A stretch of DNA of 64,000 nucleotides from Cornus controversa (GCA_026545225.1 CM048845.1:90460533-90524532), one strand, 5' to 3'; counted from the stretch's first letter, positions 45,581-57,904 are shown. Numbers and translations: made by a program. The notes: generated by a model from the sequence alone, not told the origin.

Positions 45581-46490
45581 AATGCAGAGAACCATATACT
45601 GTACAGACAGTGACTTATTTCTATACAACAATTATTTAGCTTTCCAGCTTCCTTAGAGCATCACCAATGGGATAGCTAAAGGCACGTTTGGCTATCAAAT
45701 ACACACGATAGCAATACAATGTGATGGCTAAATTTGTGGGTCCCACTTGAGGTTAGCTAAGTGGTTAGCCGGATCCGGCGAACCACTTAGCTAACCAAAG
45801 GTTTGTATATATATTTTTTTTGTCTTTGCTTTTCTTGAAAATCGTGCCATGTATATATATATATATATGTATCATTTACTTAAATGTCAATAACTTTTAC
45901 TACAAATTAAATTTTTTGATGAAACTAATTTTGTTATAAAGATAATTTCGAGAGCTTTAATTTGAGTACCACTTAGGCTATTTTTTGACTTAAAACGAAA
46001 AAATTATGAATTTTTTAAGTTAAAAAAGTATAAAAAAATTTAATATAAATATGTATATACATAAAATTTTAAGATTAATTTAATTGTATAAGATTATTTA
46101 ATTGTGTGGGTAATAAAAATTTGGAGAACCTGTTGTGGAGTTAAAATTAGAAATTATGATGTGGTTGGCTAAAATTCAAATCTGGAGAACCTGTTGTGGA
46201 GTCAAAATTTAGAGATCCTGATATGATGATGTGGCTAGCTAAATTGCTGAGGTGGCTAGCTAAAATTCAAATTTGGAGATCCAAATTTGGAGATCCCATA
46301 GTGGATGCTCTTAGGGATGAGTGGATGACCATTGATCCAGTTGATCACCAACTCTATATTATAATCAAATCAATGTATTAGACGGCTAATAATTGCTCTA
46401 AACAAATTCATAAATGAATAGACTTGAGGACCCTCCACACCACGATGCAGAGAACCATATTCTGTACAGACAGTGACTTAGGTCTTAGGA
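45440..46490 (-). repeat. Tandem duplication of a TNL upstream segment, one copy split by a MITE
   Basis: About 45440-45635 is repeated at about 45640-46490: AGCTTCC, CTCTATATTATAATCAAATC, TTCATAAATGAATAGACTTG and GATGCAGAGAACCATAT-CTGTACAGACAGTGACTTA occur in both. The second copy is interrupted by the MITE at 45656-46310; without it the repeat unit would be about 190 bp. Confidence 0.7.
45656..46310. mobile_element. MITE with TTA target duplication, 655 bp
   Basis: Ends GAGCATCACCAATGGGATAG and, inverted, GAGCATCCACTATGGGATCTC, flanked by TTA (45653-45655 and 46311-46313). PIF/Harbinger-like by target site and end sequence. Repeated GGAGAACCTGTTGTGGAGT and GGAGATCC segments lie near its right end. 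No coding capacity. Confidence 0.65.
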
Positions 46491-46690
46491 TTCGTTTTCG
46501 AAAAGCGGGTTTCGACTTTTCAAATTCAAAAGTCCTTTTGAAGAGTGTTTGGATTAGTAAGGTGAAAGAGTTTCAGAGTTCAAAAAGAGCGTTTAAAGGA
46601 AGCTAGTGGGTACCGGCTACTTGATTTAAGTTTCTGCTTCTCTTTTTCTTTTACGTAAAAGCCGAAGCAAAAGCTCTACCAAACAGGGCC
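46481..46690. mobile_element. Possible small Tourist-like MITE
   Basis: Flanked by TTA (46478-46480 and 46691-46693). The right end inverted reads GGCCCTGTTTGGTAGAGC, typical of Tourist ends; the left end GGTCTTAGGATTCGTTTTC matches poorly. Tentative. Confidence 0.35.
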
Positions 46691-46693
46691 TTA

Positions 46694-47620
46694 GAATAAC
46701 TTAGAAATTAGATTTTAGTGCTAAAATTATTTATATACAACAATTATTTCTATAAAATCATATAAACTCGATTTAGAAAACTTGAAAACACACCTTAAAT
46801 GATTTCTATACAACAAAACTAAAAAATTCTTCACAAATTTTTTCTTTTCCAATTTTTTTTTTTTTGGTGAGAATTGCAATAATTCTTCTAGTGGTATGTA
46901 CCCTGTCACATCCATTACTTCCAAAGCCTCAAAACCCTTAATCTCACATAATTTTCTCACAAATAACAAGCTTTCATTTTTCTCTAATAACTAAGCTTAT
47001 CAAGTAAATATTTCCAGACTTGTCCAAAGGATAATATCAACAAAATCTTCAAATTTGACAAATATGGCAATCTTTCCAATTATTTGCAATAATACAGATA
47101 TAAATCTACTAGACTTGAAGGTGGTTGCAAGATAAATTGAAGATGGTTGCATCAAGCACCTTCAGACAATGAAAGGCACCAATCTCTTTTGCCTGGGTCT
47201 TAAACCCTAATGTTGGTAGACTTCAAGGTCAATTTTTCAGAATTGGATAATTTCCCAATATCTATAGGAATTCCCACATTGTTAAGGCACCGAATAAACT
47301 AACCCAAGTCGATGGTTTGGAGGGCAATGAACTACCAAATGCGCATTGGTAGACTTTGAATTTTGGTACCCAAAAGCTAACGAATTTTAAATTAAGATGA
47401 CATCTCGTCATTTTCCTAGGAATGTCCCCCTTCCAGCTATTGTTACATTTTAATTTCATCAGGTAGCTTCTTTATACCATACACGTCTTTGAAATGCTAA
47501 ACACTTTTAAATTCTTCAGCCCAATTACCCAATTAATGCGTCAATTTCAACCAAACTATAACAATCTCAAATAATTAATATCTCTAAAGTTGCATATGTT
47601 GGCAACTTTTTGTTAGGCAC
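46694..47620 (-). pseudogene. TNL LRR-exon remnant, minus strand
   Basis: On the minus strand, in changing frames: LANC near 47630, NLKVFSISKT, KGDIP (47430), then GNIP-like and IGKLSNSEKLTLKSTN (47270-47220), and CEIKGFEALE (46950). The order is that of the LRR exon of the intact gene. The stretch 47330-46690 is closest to 8650-9400 in inverted orientation (both share CTTAACAATGTGGGAATTCC). The upstream end is cut by the Ty3/gypsy LTR at about 47640. Confidence 0.7.
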
Positions 47621-47639
47621 AATTGGCTAGTGTTAGAAT

Positions 47640-49376
47640 TTGTGTGCGGTAAATAGAGAGGTCTTATCAAAAACGAACCAAGGGAAATAAAGAGAATAAA
47701 TCAAAGAACCCGCATTGTGCCGTTCAGTTGCGAAGGAGATGCCCCCGCGTGATTTATACTATCGCGGGACGGGCATACCCATGTGGGTTATACTGTCGTG
47801 GGTATGGTTAACCCGCGCGATTACACTGACACAGGTATGGTTAACCCACGAGCCACAAAGATGCTTACAAGAACACTAGCTACAATCGCGGGAGGGTTAT
47901 TCGCGAGTAGACCATCGAATTAGACCTGATCTGAAACCGATAAGAAATATAGGCAATCCGATTCGATAACCCGACGGATTATAGATACTTAAATCCATAT
48001 CCGATTTGTTATTAATCAAATCTCTGATCCGATCACCCAATCCAAAAAATTATAATTTTTTTTTAAAAAAAAAAGTAATTTCAAAAGAGATTAACAAATA
48101 ATGAGTAGGAAAAAAATAGGGAAAGAAAATAAAATATAAAGAAAAAAAGTAGTAGAAAAGTAAGTATTTGACTTTTGATTAAAGAAAAAAACTATAAAGA
48201 AAGATAAAATAGAGAGAGGCAAGAATAAGAAGAAAATAATGATAAAAAATATTTAAATAGTATGTAAATATTATATGTTATAACATTAGATAATATATGT
48301 AAAATAAATTATATATTAAATTATTTCAGATCAGATTATTATCTGATCGGATCGACCATAATCCATATCCAATTAGTTTAGCTAACGAATTATCGAATTC
48401 AGATCGCTAACGGATTATCGGATTGAATGTCCAATCCATATCCTAATTATTGGCTTGGATTCGGATCAAAATTTGATTCATTGACAGGTTTATCCGCGAG
48501 GGGTATGGCATCACCAGCAGATGCGGGCAACTCTAACCCGCGAAGATTTTTTCTTTAGGCATGGCAAGTGGTTGTGGATGACTTTAACCAACAAGGGAGG
48601 AAGGACTAAGAGCAATCTCCTCTCGTGGGTATGGTTTGGTGAACAGTTTGGGAATGTTTTCTTGTAATACTCACTTTGTGGGTGTGACTTGGTGAACACT
48701 CCAAAACTGTTGCTTGGGTATACTCCAGGGCTGTGAGAACTGATGAATGGGCAATCATGCGGCTTCGAGCTCGTGATCCCAAGTGATAACTCTCATGGAA
48801 GGGACTGTGTGGGAGATTACAGGTTTTCTTGTTCAAAATAGGAAGTAACTAGTCGCGACGTTACTCCCAATTTTGAGGAGTTAAAAACCTGTATGAAACC
48901 GCAGTGGTCCTCGGGTCATTTTTGGCACAGAAACACACTATGATATAACTTGGGCAGTTATGGTGCCATAACGGAGTGTATGACATCATAACCTCAAATG
49001 GGAAGATGGGTTAAATGTGGAATGGAGGATTGAGGGGAAGGCTTGTTGGGCTATGAGCATAAATTGGAAAACTATGCTACTCACACAAGCACTGTCATAG
49101 CATTTCTCGCGAGCTTGATTAGCATGCGGGGAACACAAGAAATTATGTTCATGGTTGCAACCAAGGGTGGTGAAGGAAGGGACATGTGTCAACATGCCAC
49201 GTAGGATGACAGCTATCAAAGGCCCACACCGGAGGTCTATAAATATCCCATGGTGTGGAGACAGATGGTTAATTCTGACCCCCCTCCCTCTCTTAATCAC
49301 TCTTGTTTTCTCTCTCTCCGATCTTATACTTGTCTCATTTTCTAATATAGTTCATTCGTTCACCAAAACACCTTTC
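47640..49376 (+). mobile_element. Ty3/gypsy LTR, plus orientation
   Basis: Same family as 6698-8160 and 8165-8659. It starts near TGTTAGAATTTGTGTGCGG, carries GCGGGTTA/TAACCCGCG words in its left part (47700-47900), has a TATA box (TATAAATATCCC, about 49238), and ends against a Ty1/copia gag fragment at about 49376. About 47920-48490 is AT-rich, with AATCCATATCC and CGATCGGATC words, and may be a separate insertion. Ends are approximate. Confidence 0.6.
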
Positions 49377-49954
49377 TAACATTATCGGAGTTAGAATAAG
49401 CTCTACCAAGATGAGACAAGCTATTAACAATATTAGTAAATCTAGTAAACATTTCATTAATAGATTCACTTGAAAGCATGCTAAAAAGCTCATATTCACG
49501 AATTAACATACTAATTTTGGTAGCTTTAACTTGCTTAGTGCCCTCATAGGTCACTTTTAATTTGTCCCAAATTTATTTGACCATTTTACAAGCCAAAATT
49601 CTATTAAACTCAGATTTGCTTAAAGCACAATACAAATTAGTGATAGCTTTAGCATTGATTTGAATTAGCTTTCTATCACCATCGGTTCATTCTTCCTCAT
49701 CCTTGGGAATTTTCCTATCTTTAATATTTTTCATAGGAACTAAAAGCCCTTTACAAACAACTTCCCAAACTTGATAATCAATGGATTGGAGAAAGAATAT
49801 CATTTTAGGTTTCCAATAATTATAGTTGGTGCCATCAAACCAAGGTGACCTTTTGTTTGATTATCCTTCTATATGAAAGGCACCTTGCATGTTTGCCATG
49901 ATCGAACTTTAAGACGGTTAGGTTAAAAACTAAAGCCCTATCTCTGATACCAAT
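49377..49954 (-). mobile_element. Ty1/copia gag fragment and primer-binding site
   Basis: On the minus strand the primer site ATTGGTATCAGAGATAGG (49954-49937, initiator tRNA-Met type) is followed by gag. Recognisable pieces are PWFDGTNY near 49850 and, at 49554-49380, MTYEGTKQVKATKIS, ESINEMFTRFTNIVNSL and YSNSDNVRKV, the conserved copia gag (UBN2) block. Gag is cut at the junction with the Ty3/gypsy LTR, and nothing of pol remains. Confidence 0.75.
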
Positions 49955-51870
49955 TGTTACTCAAGTAATGACCCTAGAGGGGGGTGAATAGGATCTTTGG
50001 CAAACAATAGAATCAAATTTAAGAATTAAAAATATATGCAATATATAATGAGATAATGATATAATTAAACAAGCACAATATAAATAAGTTAGGGATAGAG
50101 AGATTCAAACACTATCAACACAAGGATGTAGCGTGGTTCGAAAACTCCTACTCCACGACTCAAGATTCCTCTTGAGATTTTCCCCAATCCACTATGGCTC
50201 TTCCTTGTCGGTAGAGAGCAAACCCTTACAATAGAGAACACAAGCTTCTTCTTGCTAAGTGAACTCCTTCAGTTAGTCTTCTAGGGTTCAACAACCCTTT
50301 ACAACTGATGTAGAACAAAATTTGTGATACAATGGATATCTCTCAAAGAAGAAAACATAATTTCAAGCTCTCAATACTATAGTTAAAATTCAATCACAAG
50401 TTTGAAGCTCAAGTGTATTGAATGATGGTAGATTGTAATGAATGTTGCTCAATAAATGCTCAAGAGTCTTGGTGTGTGTTCATAAATGCAGAGCATATCA
50501 ATATATATAGAGCCTTTGAAAAATATAGTTGTTGGAAGGTAGTTGTAAGCATTAAATGCACTGAACTAGCCATTGTATTCAAATTCAGCTACTTTCAGTC
50601 GGCTGAAAATAAAGTTTCAGTCAGCTGAAAGGTGCTCTAGAAACATCAAAGCCTACTGTCATTTTCAGTTGCCTCAAAGTGCATTTTTAGTAAGCTGAAA
50701 CTGAAATTTGATTCTAGGGTGTTAGAATGAAATTTGAGTACAAAATGAACCAAGTGTAAGATTTCAAGACTTTTTTCGATATGCAATTTCGATTGTGCTA
50801 AATGTCATTCTCAATTAATCGAAATCCTTTGATTGTGCGAAATGTTACTTTCGATCAATTGAAAACTTTGATTGTGCAAACTTATATCAAAAAGTTTCGA
50901 TAGAAGTTAGGTTCAATTCTAGGGGGTCTCGATAGTACTTCGCAAGTACTTCAATTGAGAGAGATTTTTGATTGTACGAATTTGAAATTTCAATTATGCG
51001 AAATTACAGTTTTGACTGTGCGAAATTTGCAGTCCACGCCATGTTGGATATGTAGTGTATGGAGTAATACGGGGCCCATTGGGAAGAATGGTGATATGTA
51101 TACGCTTACATAATTGTGTATATAAAATTAAGTTTTTACGGCATTTGAAGGGTTAAGAGGGTTCATTAGGGTTAATGGACGGGTTCACCTTCGATTTCTG
51201 AGAGTCGAAAATCAGAGCGTGATATTAATCGTAACTCTCATTACGATTAATCGTAATTGGGGTTACGATCATTCGAAGTTGCGATCAATCGTAGATGTAT
51301 CGTATGATCCACTGAAACACACTAAGATTGGTCCCTATTTTTACCTGAAATTACGATTAATCAAAATGGTGCCTTCGATTAATCGAAGAACTATGATTAA
51401 TCGAAAAAAGGGTTGCGATTAATCGTAGATCCTCAACAGAAATTCCTGCAAAACTCTTTAAATGTCAAATTCATGATTTAGTTCTCATCTTTAACATGCA
51501 ACATCCCAAAGAACCTTGCCTACGCCCAACTCAAGTCATAGCATGCGTAAAACGATAAGGAAATCGTCACTTCATCATATAAGAGGAAACAACTCAAGTT
51601 ATACATTAATCCCATGTCCCATGCTCAATTACTTCAAGTGTCAAGCATGACTTGTACATATACTACTTACCAATGTTGTATATATGGTGACCATGACAAG
51701 CCATAGATTTGGGCAATCTATTGTAGTTGAAGATATTTTAAATAAGATTCTTAAGCTTCATGCCAATTATACTTCGCTTCGCTTTTTGTTTGATCCTTGG
51801 GCTGAATAAGCTTCTCATTTCTAGTTCGATCCCATCAATTTTTGCAAATGCACTCTAAGGGAGATGTAAT
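49955..51870 (-). mobile_element. Ty1/copia 5' LTR (outer end approximate)
   Basis: Begins at TG 49955 beside the primer site. It contains a GATGTAGCGTGGTTCG region (50127) often seen in SIRE-type copia LTRs, and short arrays of self-complementary words: TCAGCTGA-like (50580-50700), TCGATTGTGCGAAAT (50770-51020) and CGATTAATCG (51220-51430). The outer end before the TNL remnant at 51895 was not resolved. Confidence 0.55.
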
Positions 51871-51894
51871 TACTTCTTCATCCACTGGAGATTA

Positions 51895-53605
51895 ATACGA
51901 GGCTTTGACACTCCTACACCTTCACTATTTTTTTGTACACCTATCTGGACAATATTGGAATTCGTAACTTTCGAGGTAATAATGAGCTCCATAAAGGAGA
52001 AAAGATTCGTCTCGAGCTCCTCAAAGCAACCAAAGAACCGGATACTAATTGATTGGAATCGTTCATCATGAAAATAAAATGATGGGAATATTAGATGGTG
52101 TCACCAATTATGTTCGAATTGTTAGTATCCATGGCATTGGCAAGACAACCATCTACAATGAACTCTTTGAGAATTTTAGTGTAATACCCCGCTCCAACAC
52201 ATGGTATGATATTGTCCGCTTTGGGCCTGAGCCCGCACGGTTTTGCTATTGGGTTTACCTCAAAAGGCCTCATACCATTTGAAGAGAACATACTACATAT
52301 AAGCACATCCCCTTTTCCACACCCAGGCGATGTGGGATTGAGCACCCTGTACCCTGTCAGTGTGGTAGCTCAGCCCAGTGTCTATCTTCGCACCCGCCCA
52401 CTCACACCCGTCCACAAGGGTTACTACAATCCACCCCCCTACGAGGCCCGACGTCCTCGTCGGCACACTACTTCCGGCTGGGTTCAGGCTCTGATACCAA
52501 TTGTAATACCCCGCTCCAACACATGGTATGATATTGTCCGCTTTGGGCCATACCCCGCACGGTTTTGCTCTTGAGTTTTATCCCAAAAGGCCTCATACCA
52601 TTTGAAGAGAACATACTACATATAAGCACATCCCCTTTTCCACACCCAGGCGATGTGGGATTGAGCACCTTGTACCCTGTCAGTGTGGTAGCTCAGTCCA
52701 GTGTCTATCTTCGCACCCGCCCACTCACACCCGTCCACAAGGGTTACTACATTTAGTATCATAGCTTTCTAGCATATATTCAAGAAACAAATAACACACT
52801 ACAACAAAAGCCTCTGCAAACTAACAAAATTTAACTTGTTAGTTTGTCAAAACAATTTTTGTTGACACTCTAAAATGGTGCCATAAAATTTCTTATGTTG
52901 ACACTAGAATTAAGGTGATTAAAGACATGTTTTTTTTTAAAATAAAATAAAAAGGAGAAAGATTTCATTCTATTTGAATGAAAGGTTTCAATTTGATTGA
53001 CTTGTGCAAAAGCATGATTAGTTTGGTTTAGAAAGTACAATCATAGTTACTTAGCAGAGACAAACATGTTTTTAATGCCCTTGAAGCTGAAGCAGCTTAC
53101 GAACCACCTTTTATAAATTTTGTGCAATCTATTCAACTTTTCATTATTCATACCTTCATAAGAAAGTTTATACCAAAAGACTATGATAACATCTTAGATA
53201 AATTGTATCCATTGGAATATTCCCTCACTTTGAGGATAAACTGGTTTGCAAAGATACATTGGGGTTAATAACATGAGAGTGGTATCAACACTCCCCCACA
53301 TAATGAAACTCATGCGAGTCGCACCCATGACTTCTAACTCTAGTACTACTTATCATATCTTAAGTCACCATCTAACCTAAAATCAATTGGTGTTAAGGAG
53401 GCAAACTTTTAATCTTTTACAGACTAATACACATTTTGTTAAGAGTGCCACGTCAACATAAGAGTAATATTGAATAACAATGTATGAATAAAGCACATGT
53501 ATTTTATATGCCAGATAAGAAAATTAACGTCATTGACTAATGTCTCATGTAAAAATGGAAGATGATAATATAAAGATAGATGATCAACTTAGCTTTGCTC
53601 CAATC
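51895..53605 (+). pseudogene. TNL pseudogene split by a TRIM
   Basis: TIR remnant 51895-52045 (TPTPSLFF, frame-shifted FEVIMSS; DNA matches the TIR exon of the 63580 gene). The second half of TIR and the intron are missing; the sequence passes directly into NB-ARC: NYVRIVSIHGIGKTTIYNEL (52105 onward), whose P-loop lacks two residues. A TRIM occupies 52180-52751. NB-ARC continues at 52757 (AYIQETNN, matching ADIRETTQ), then at 53055 RDKHVFNALEAEAAYEPPF and IHTFIRKFIPKDYDNI, and at 53525 LMSHVKMEDDNIKIDDQL. Frameshifts, stops and a non-homologous stretch (about 53260-53520) are present. Confidence 0.75.
52180..52751 (-). mobile_element. Complete TRIM retrotransposon with target duplication
   Basis: Two LTRs (52180-52430 and 52502-52751, about 250 bp, nearly identical) enclose a 71-bp internal domain (52431-52501). 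Perfect 5-bp duplication TTTAG at 52175-52179 and 52752-52756. On the minus strand the primer site TTGGTATCAGAGCC and the polypurine tract AGGGGGGTGGAT border the internal domain. Same family as the 1-2006 array but a distinct subtype (TAATACCCC versus TAACAGCCC at the LTR start). The near-identity of its LTRs implies a fairly young insertion. Confidence 0.9.
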
Positions 53606-54010
53606 AAATAACAATGTAATACATGCAAGCTTTGTAGGTCGTATCCACAAACTAGCTAAACCACAATTATAAGTTTATAACCCAAATATGGACGCTTCAT
53701 TCAATTGTTATGTTCAGTTTGAAAGTATCTTTTTCCAACAATTAGTATTGAGAATCATTATAGGATTATGTTTTGTTGAAATATATTAACCTCTCTCACT
53801 GTATATTATTTCATATACCATTCATTAATATAATTCAGAGATAATTCAGTCTCTTTTTCTCTTATTTTAATAGTTTCAGAACTAAAATACTTTTGAGAGG
53901 TAGGAATCATTCCAAAACAAGCAAACTAGTCCATGCCTCAATCCAAGCGATATAATTTAATCGGTAATTTATTTAACAATTTTGCAAAAAATTTCTAGTA
54001 ATCTTGAGTA
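53606..54010. repeat. Segmental duplication, copy 2 (partner at 31416-32010)
   Basis: Colinear with the copy described at 31416. It carries an extra segment of about 100 bp between GAGAATCATTA and AGAACTAAAATACTTTTGAG. Confidence 0.65.
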
Positions 54011-55383
54011 AATATATTCTCATTGTTAAGAATTGTGGCTCATATTCCTATTATAATTGGGTGTTTATGTTAGAGTTGTAATTTATTGGGTAATTTCTTA
54101 TTAGGCACGTCTTAGGGTTTCAAGTAAATTGTAATCATTCTGCAACAAGAAATGGGTTTGGAGACTATAAATAAAGTTATGGTTAAACGAAAAAAGAGAT
54201 AGAGAAGAAAGATGTAAGGGTTGGTGAGTGCCATGAGAAGAAGAGAGAATATATGTAATTACAGAAAAGATATCAAGAGAAAGAGTGTGTGGTAGACATG
54301 ATTTTCACGTGTTGTATATTCTCTTCTCAATTATAGTAAAATCTCTCTCTTCATGACATAGCCTAATATATTTCCTACTCAATTCTCTCTAAATCGTTTC
54401 CTTCATCCTTAGTTGTCGCCACTGCCACCACCACCTCTCTCTCTCTCTCTTTCTCTCTCGATGTATATATGTATCCAATAAAATTGCCTCCACATGTCCT
54501 CTACGAAAATGACCAACGCTACCGCCATCCTATTCTCTCACCACAACTGCCTCTCTCTCACACACACACACACACACATGTTCTCCCTCGCCTCTACCAG
54601 AACCGGATTCCAACACAACGAGAAGAGGAGGAGCCACAATGACCTTCAAACCATCACCCATAGATCCACCACGATGACCTTCAAACACTCCACTGATTCT
54701 CCTATGCAAATCTATCTAAAGACAATGACTGAGTTTCTCATTCAATCGATACCTTTGGTGACCCTTACTTTTATAAATGTTTTTATTTTGGGCTAATTAT
54801 AATGATACCCCTTGAGAGAGGAGGCTAAAGCGATGATCTTGCGAAGCAAAAGAATCAACTGCTGAAACAGAATAAACAGAATCCATTGCAGTTGCAATCC
54901 TTGTTTTGTCAAAAGTTCACATGGATAGACATTTTCATTTTAGCTATCACTTAAACCCTAAATCAGATATTCGTCACTAATGGAGTTACTTAGACCCTAA
55001 GTCAGGTATTCGTCACTAATGGAGTTAATTTTGGTGTGAAATGTCATATATGCCCTTAATCTTTTAATGCAATGTAACAAAAAATATCAGACATGTCAAA
55101 ATACACAAATGCCCCTAATAATTACTCCAATACTTAGATGATACAACTACCTTCTCCCTCCACATTTTCTCTCTCTCTCTCTCACCAAAGTGATGTACTG
55201 AGAAGATACATCTCAACGATGCGTGATAGTCACTCTCCGGTTTTGGAACACCTTAGAACCCCATTTTCGACTGATGGAGCTTTGTCGAAGCTCTTGGAAA
55301 CGTTCATTTGGGTCTTTTTTTTCCTCCATCTTTACCACAAATGGAGCACCAAACGTTTATTGGATTCTTTTATTTATTTATTT
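54011..55383. other. Intergenic, no gene recognised
   Basis: CT and CA microsatellites at 54434-54459 and 54550-54580. A duplicated TATTCGTCACTAATGGAGTT unit occurs at 54968 and 55008. AAAAGTTCACATGGATAGAC (54909) recurs inverted near 56955, so fragments of one repeat may lie here. Nothing coding is supported. Confidence 0.4.
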
Positions 55384-56085
55384 GGGTAAAATGCTTTGAC
55401 CACCCCCCAGGTTTCAGTTTATTACCCATGGAGAATACTAGTGCCTTTGACTGAGGTCAACTTCTCCCAGGTTTAGGAAACAATGCCCTGACACCCCAAA
55501 TCAGAGATAACCTCCGTTAAAAACTAATGGTTCAACTACTTTTACCAATTTACCCTCTTATATTTAATGATATTGTAATTGAACTTGCTGACATCATGAT
55601 GACGTAGACTCTCCTATACGAAATGACCTAAATATCCTTGATATTGGGGTTGAGTGAGCCCTATACTGTTGTATGAATTAGCTACTCAATAAAGGAAAGT
55701 ACAACATAAGTCCAATACGACAGGCTACTCCCTTATATTTATATACTCTGTATATATATATATGTGTATATATATGTATATATATATATATATGTATATA
55801 CATACTTCTATATTTGTTATGTATATCAATATATCAGTTAGAGAGGGAGAGAGTAAAATTGAGGGTATAAATGTCCAACTAATTGAGGGTAAAATTGTAC
55901 ATTCAAACAGAAAGGGTAGTTTTGGCATTTTAACTTTTCAAGTTAGTGAACTTGACGGTTAACTAACATTTGGGGTGTCAGGGTATAGTTTTCCAAACCT
56001 GGGGGAGGTTGACTTCAGTCAAAGGCATTAGTATTCTCCGTGGGTAATAAACCTAAACCTGGGAGGTGGTTAGAGCATTTTACCC
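55384..56085. mobile_element. Mutator-like MITE with long inverted repeats, 702 bp
   Basis: The first about 125 bp (GGGTAAAATGCTTTGACCAC...) and the inverted last 125 bp (GGGTAAAATGCTCTAACCAC...) match closely. Perfect 9-bp target duplication TATTTATTT (55375-55383 and 56086-56094). The centre has a TA/TATG microsatellite at 55751-55803. No transposase. Confidence 0.8.
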
Positions 56086-57900
56086 TATTTATTTTCATCT
56101 ATTTGGAAACAAGTTACTGAGTCCTCTCTCTTTTATTTGAACCATAGAAAAAAGACTTGCTTTGGTGTCTGTATTCTTTAAGACTGTACCTCTCTCAAAT
56201 TCGTTCCCAGTATCATCAAATATACATATATATACACACACTTATATATGTATGGTTATAGAGGAGATTAATATGATGAATCAATCGAGAGTGTTATGAT
56301 CATCAATTTTATGTGATCAGTATCTCCTTACTGCTAACCGCTTGTGCACCTTGAGCTAAACTAAAATTCACCATTTTAAAACTTTCTGTTAACGGCAGTA
56401 GAATATGTATGGAAATTTACGATAGAATTCTTTTACTTCTAAAATGAATTCTAATCACCTAAAGCAACCACTAAAGCACAATTTAATCTACTAAAAAGTA
56501 GCCGACATTAAATTATAAGGCTTTCAGCCTTTCATTAATAAAACCCCTGCTTAAATTTCTTCAAAAACAAAAAAAACTATTATAGATCTATCCATTAAGC
56601 ATGGCTTATACTTTATAACATTTATTAGTATTCAAGGATCAACAAAATCAATAACATAATTTGTTTGACATCAACGACTAGTTTGGCACCAAGTAGCTGT
56701 TGCATAGCATAATTCTAGTGGGCATTTTTGTCACTTAAAATGAGTTCTATTGGGATAATTAAGTAATTTTATATACAAAACATGTCTTTCTGCAAGTCCA
56801 GAGAGAGTCAAAGACTCAAAGGCTATTCAAGTCATTTTACATGGTGTAAGACCTCTCAGATGACCATAGGAGGTGTTTGTTTAAGACGAAGCAAACGAAT
56901 GAGATGTAAGTGATGGCTAAAATGAAAATGTCTATCCATATGGACTTTTGGCAAACTTCAGGAGGCGTTAATGTAATTAACCTTTTATTTTTATTTCTTT
57001 ATTAAAATGGGACATTTTGCATTTTTTGTTGATCTCAGTTGTATCATCTCAAATAGCTACTTTTGATCATTCATCTAAATCAAAATTTTCCAAAATTTGG
57101 TAGCAGAATCTTTTAATATGTTAAAAGTTTGTTCTAGCTTTCTTAAATTTCATCCATTTTTCATTCTTTATCTAAATGTTTAACTTCTGGTAATTTAATA
57201 TATATGTTGACAGGCATTTTTTTTTACTTTTCCTCTACTTCCCAATTTTTCAGTTAAAAATTTTCAGTAAAGATTCGTGTTGAAGAATTGGAAATCAATG
57301 TCTTCTATTTTCAGTATATTTAGGACACTTAAAGGATAAATTGCAACCATTAAAGAAATTACTGCTTATTCTCTCTTTTTAATTTGAGGTCAGAGAATTA
57401 ATGTAAATACCTCTTATCTTATGTGGAGGTAAAGTTGCGTACATCTTATCGTCTAGACCTTACAGTCTCATGTACTGGACTATGGATTTACAATAGCTAA
57501 AAGACCTAATTTATTTATTTTTATTTAATTAAAGAAGAACCATCACAGATCCTGTATATTTCTAAATATATTCAAGTTCTAATTTACAATTAATTTGTTG
57601 TATCGATGGTTTATGCAGAAGTTACAATTATAAATCATGTATATTCATATGACTTTCAGTTACTTGTGCAAGCTCCATAACATGGTAAACGGGGTTATGA
57701 AAGATGCACATGCATCAAGTGGTAGAAACACAGGGATGCCAACAATTATAGTAGTGCTTAGCAAAATAGACATAGTAAAAGATAAACGTAAGGTCAAACA
57801 AGGTTTGTGTGTTGTCTTTTGAATGGTAAGATGCGTTTTGACATTACATAATTACTGAAATTATGCTGAACTGGGTTATTTTTGTTCTGTTTGGTGCGTT
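56086..57900. other. Intergenic, no gene recognised
   Basis: AT-rich. A 61-codon open frame at 57637-57822 has no recognisable domain and no support. Nothing else was identified. Confidence 0.35.
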
Positions 57901-57904
57901 TCAA

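Noticed and set aside
52049-52574. Open frames spanning NB-ARC and TRIM sequence as a fusion gene
   Set aside because: They cross the TRIM boundary at 52180 and the NB-ARC homology resumes after 52756; the fusion is an insertion artefact.
54494-54796. 100-codon open frame
   Set aside because: Composed around CT/CA microsatellites, no domain or splice support.
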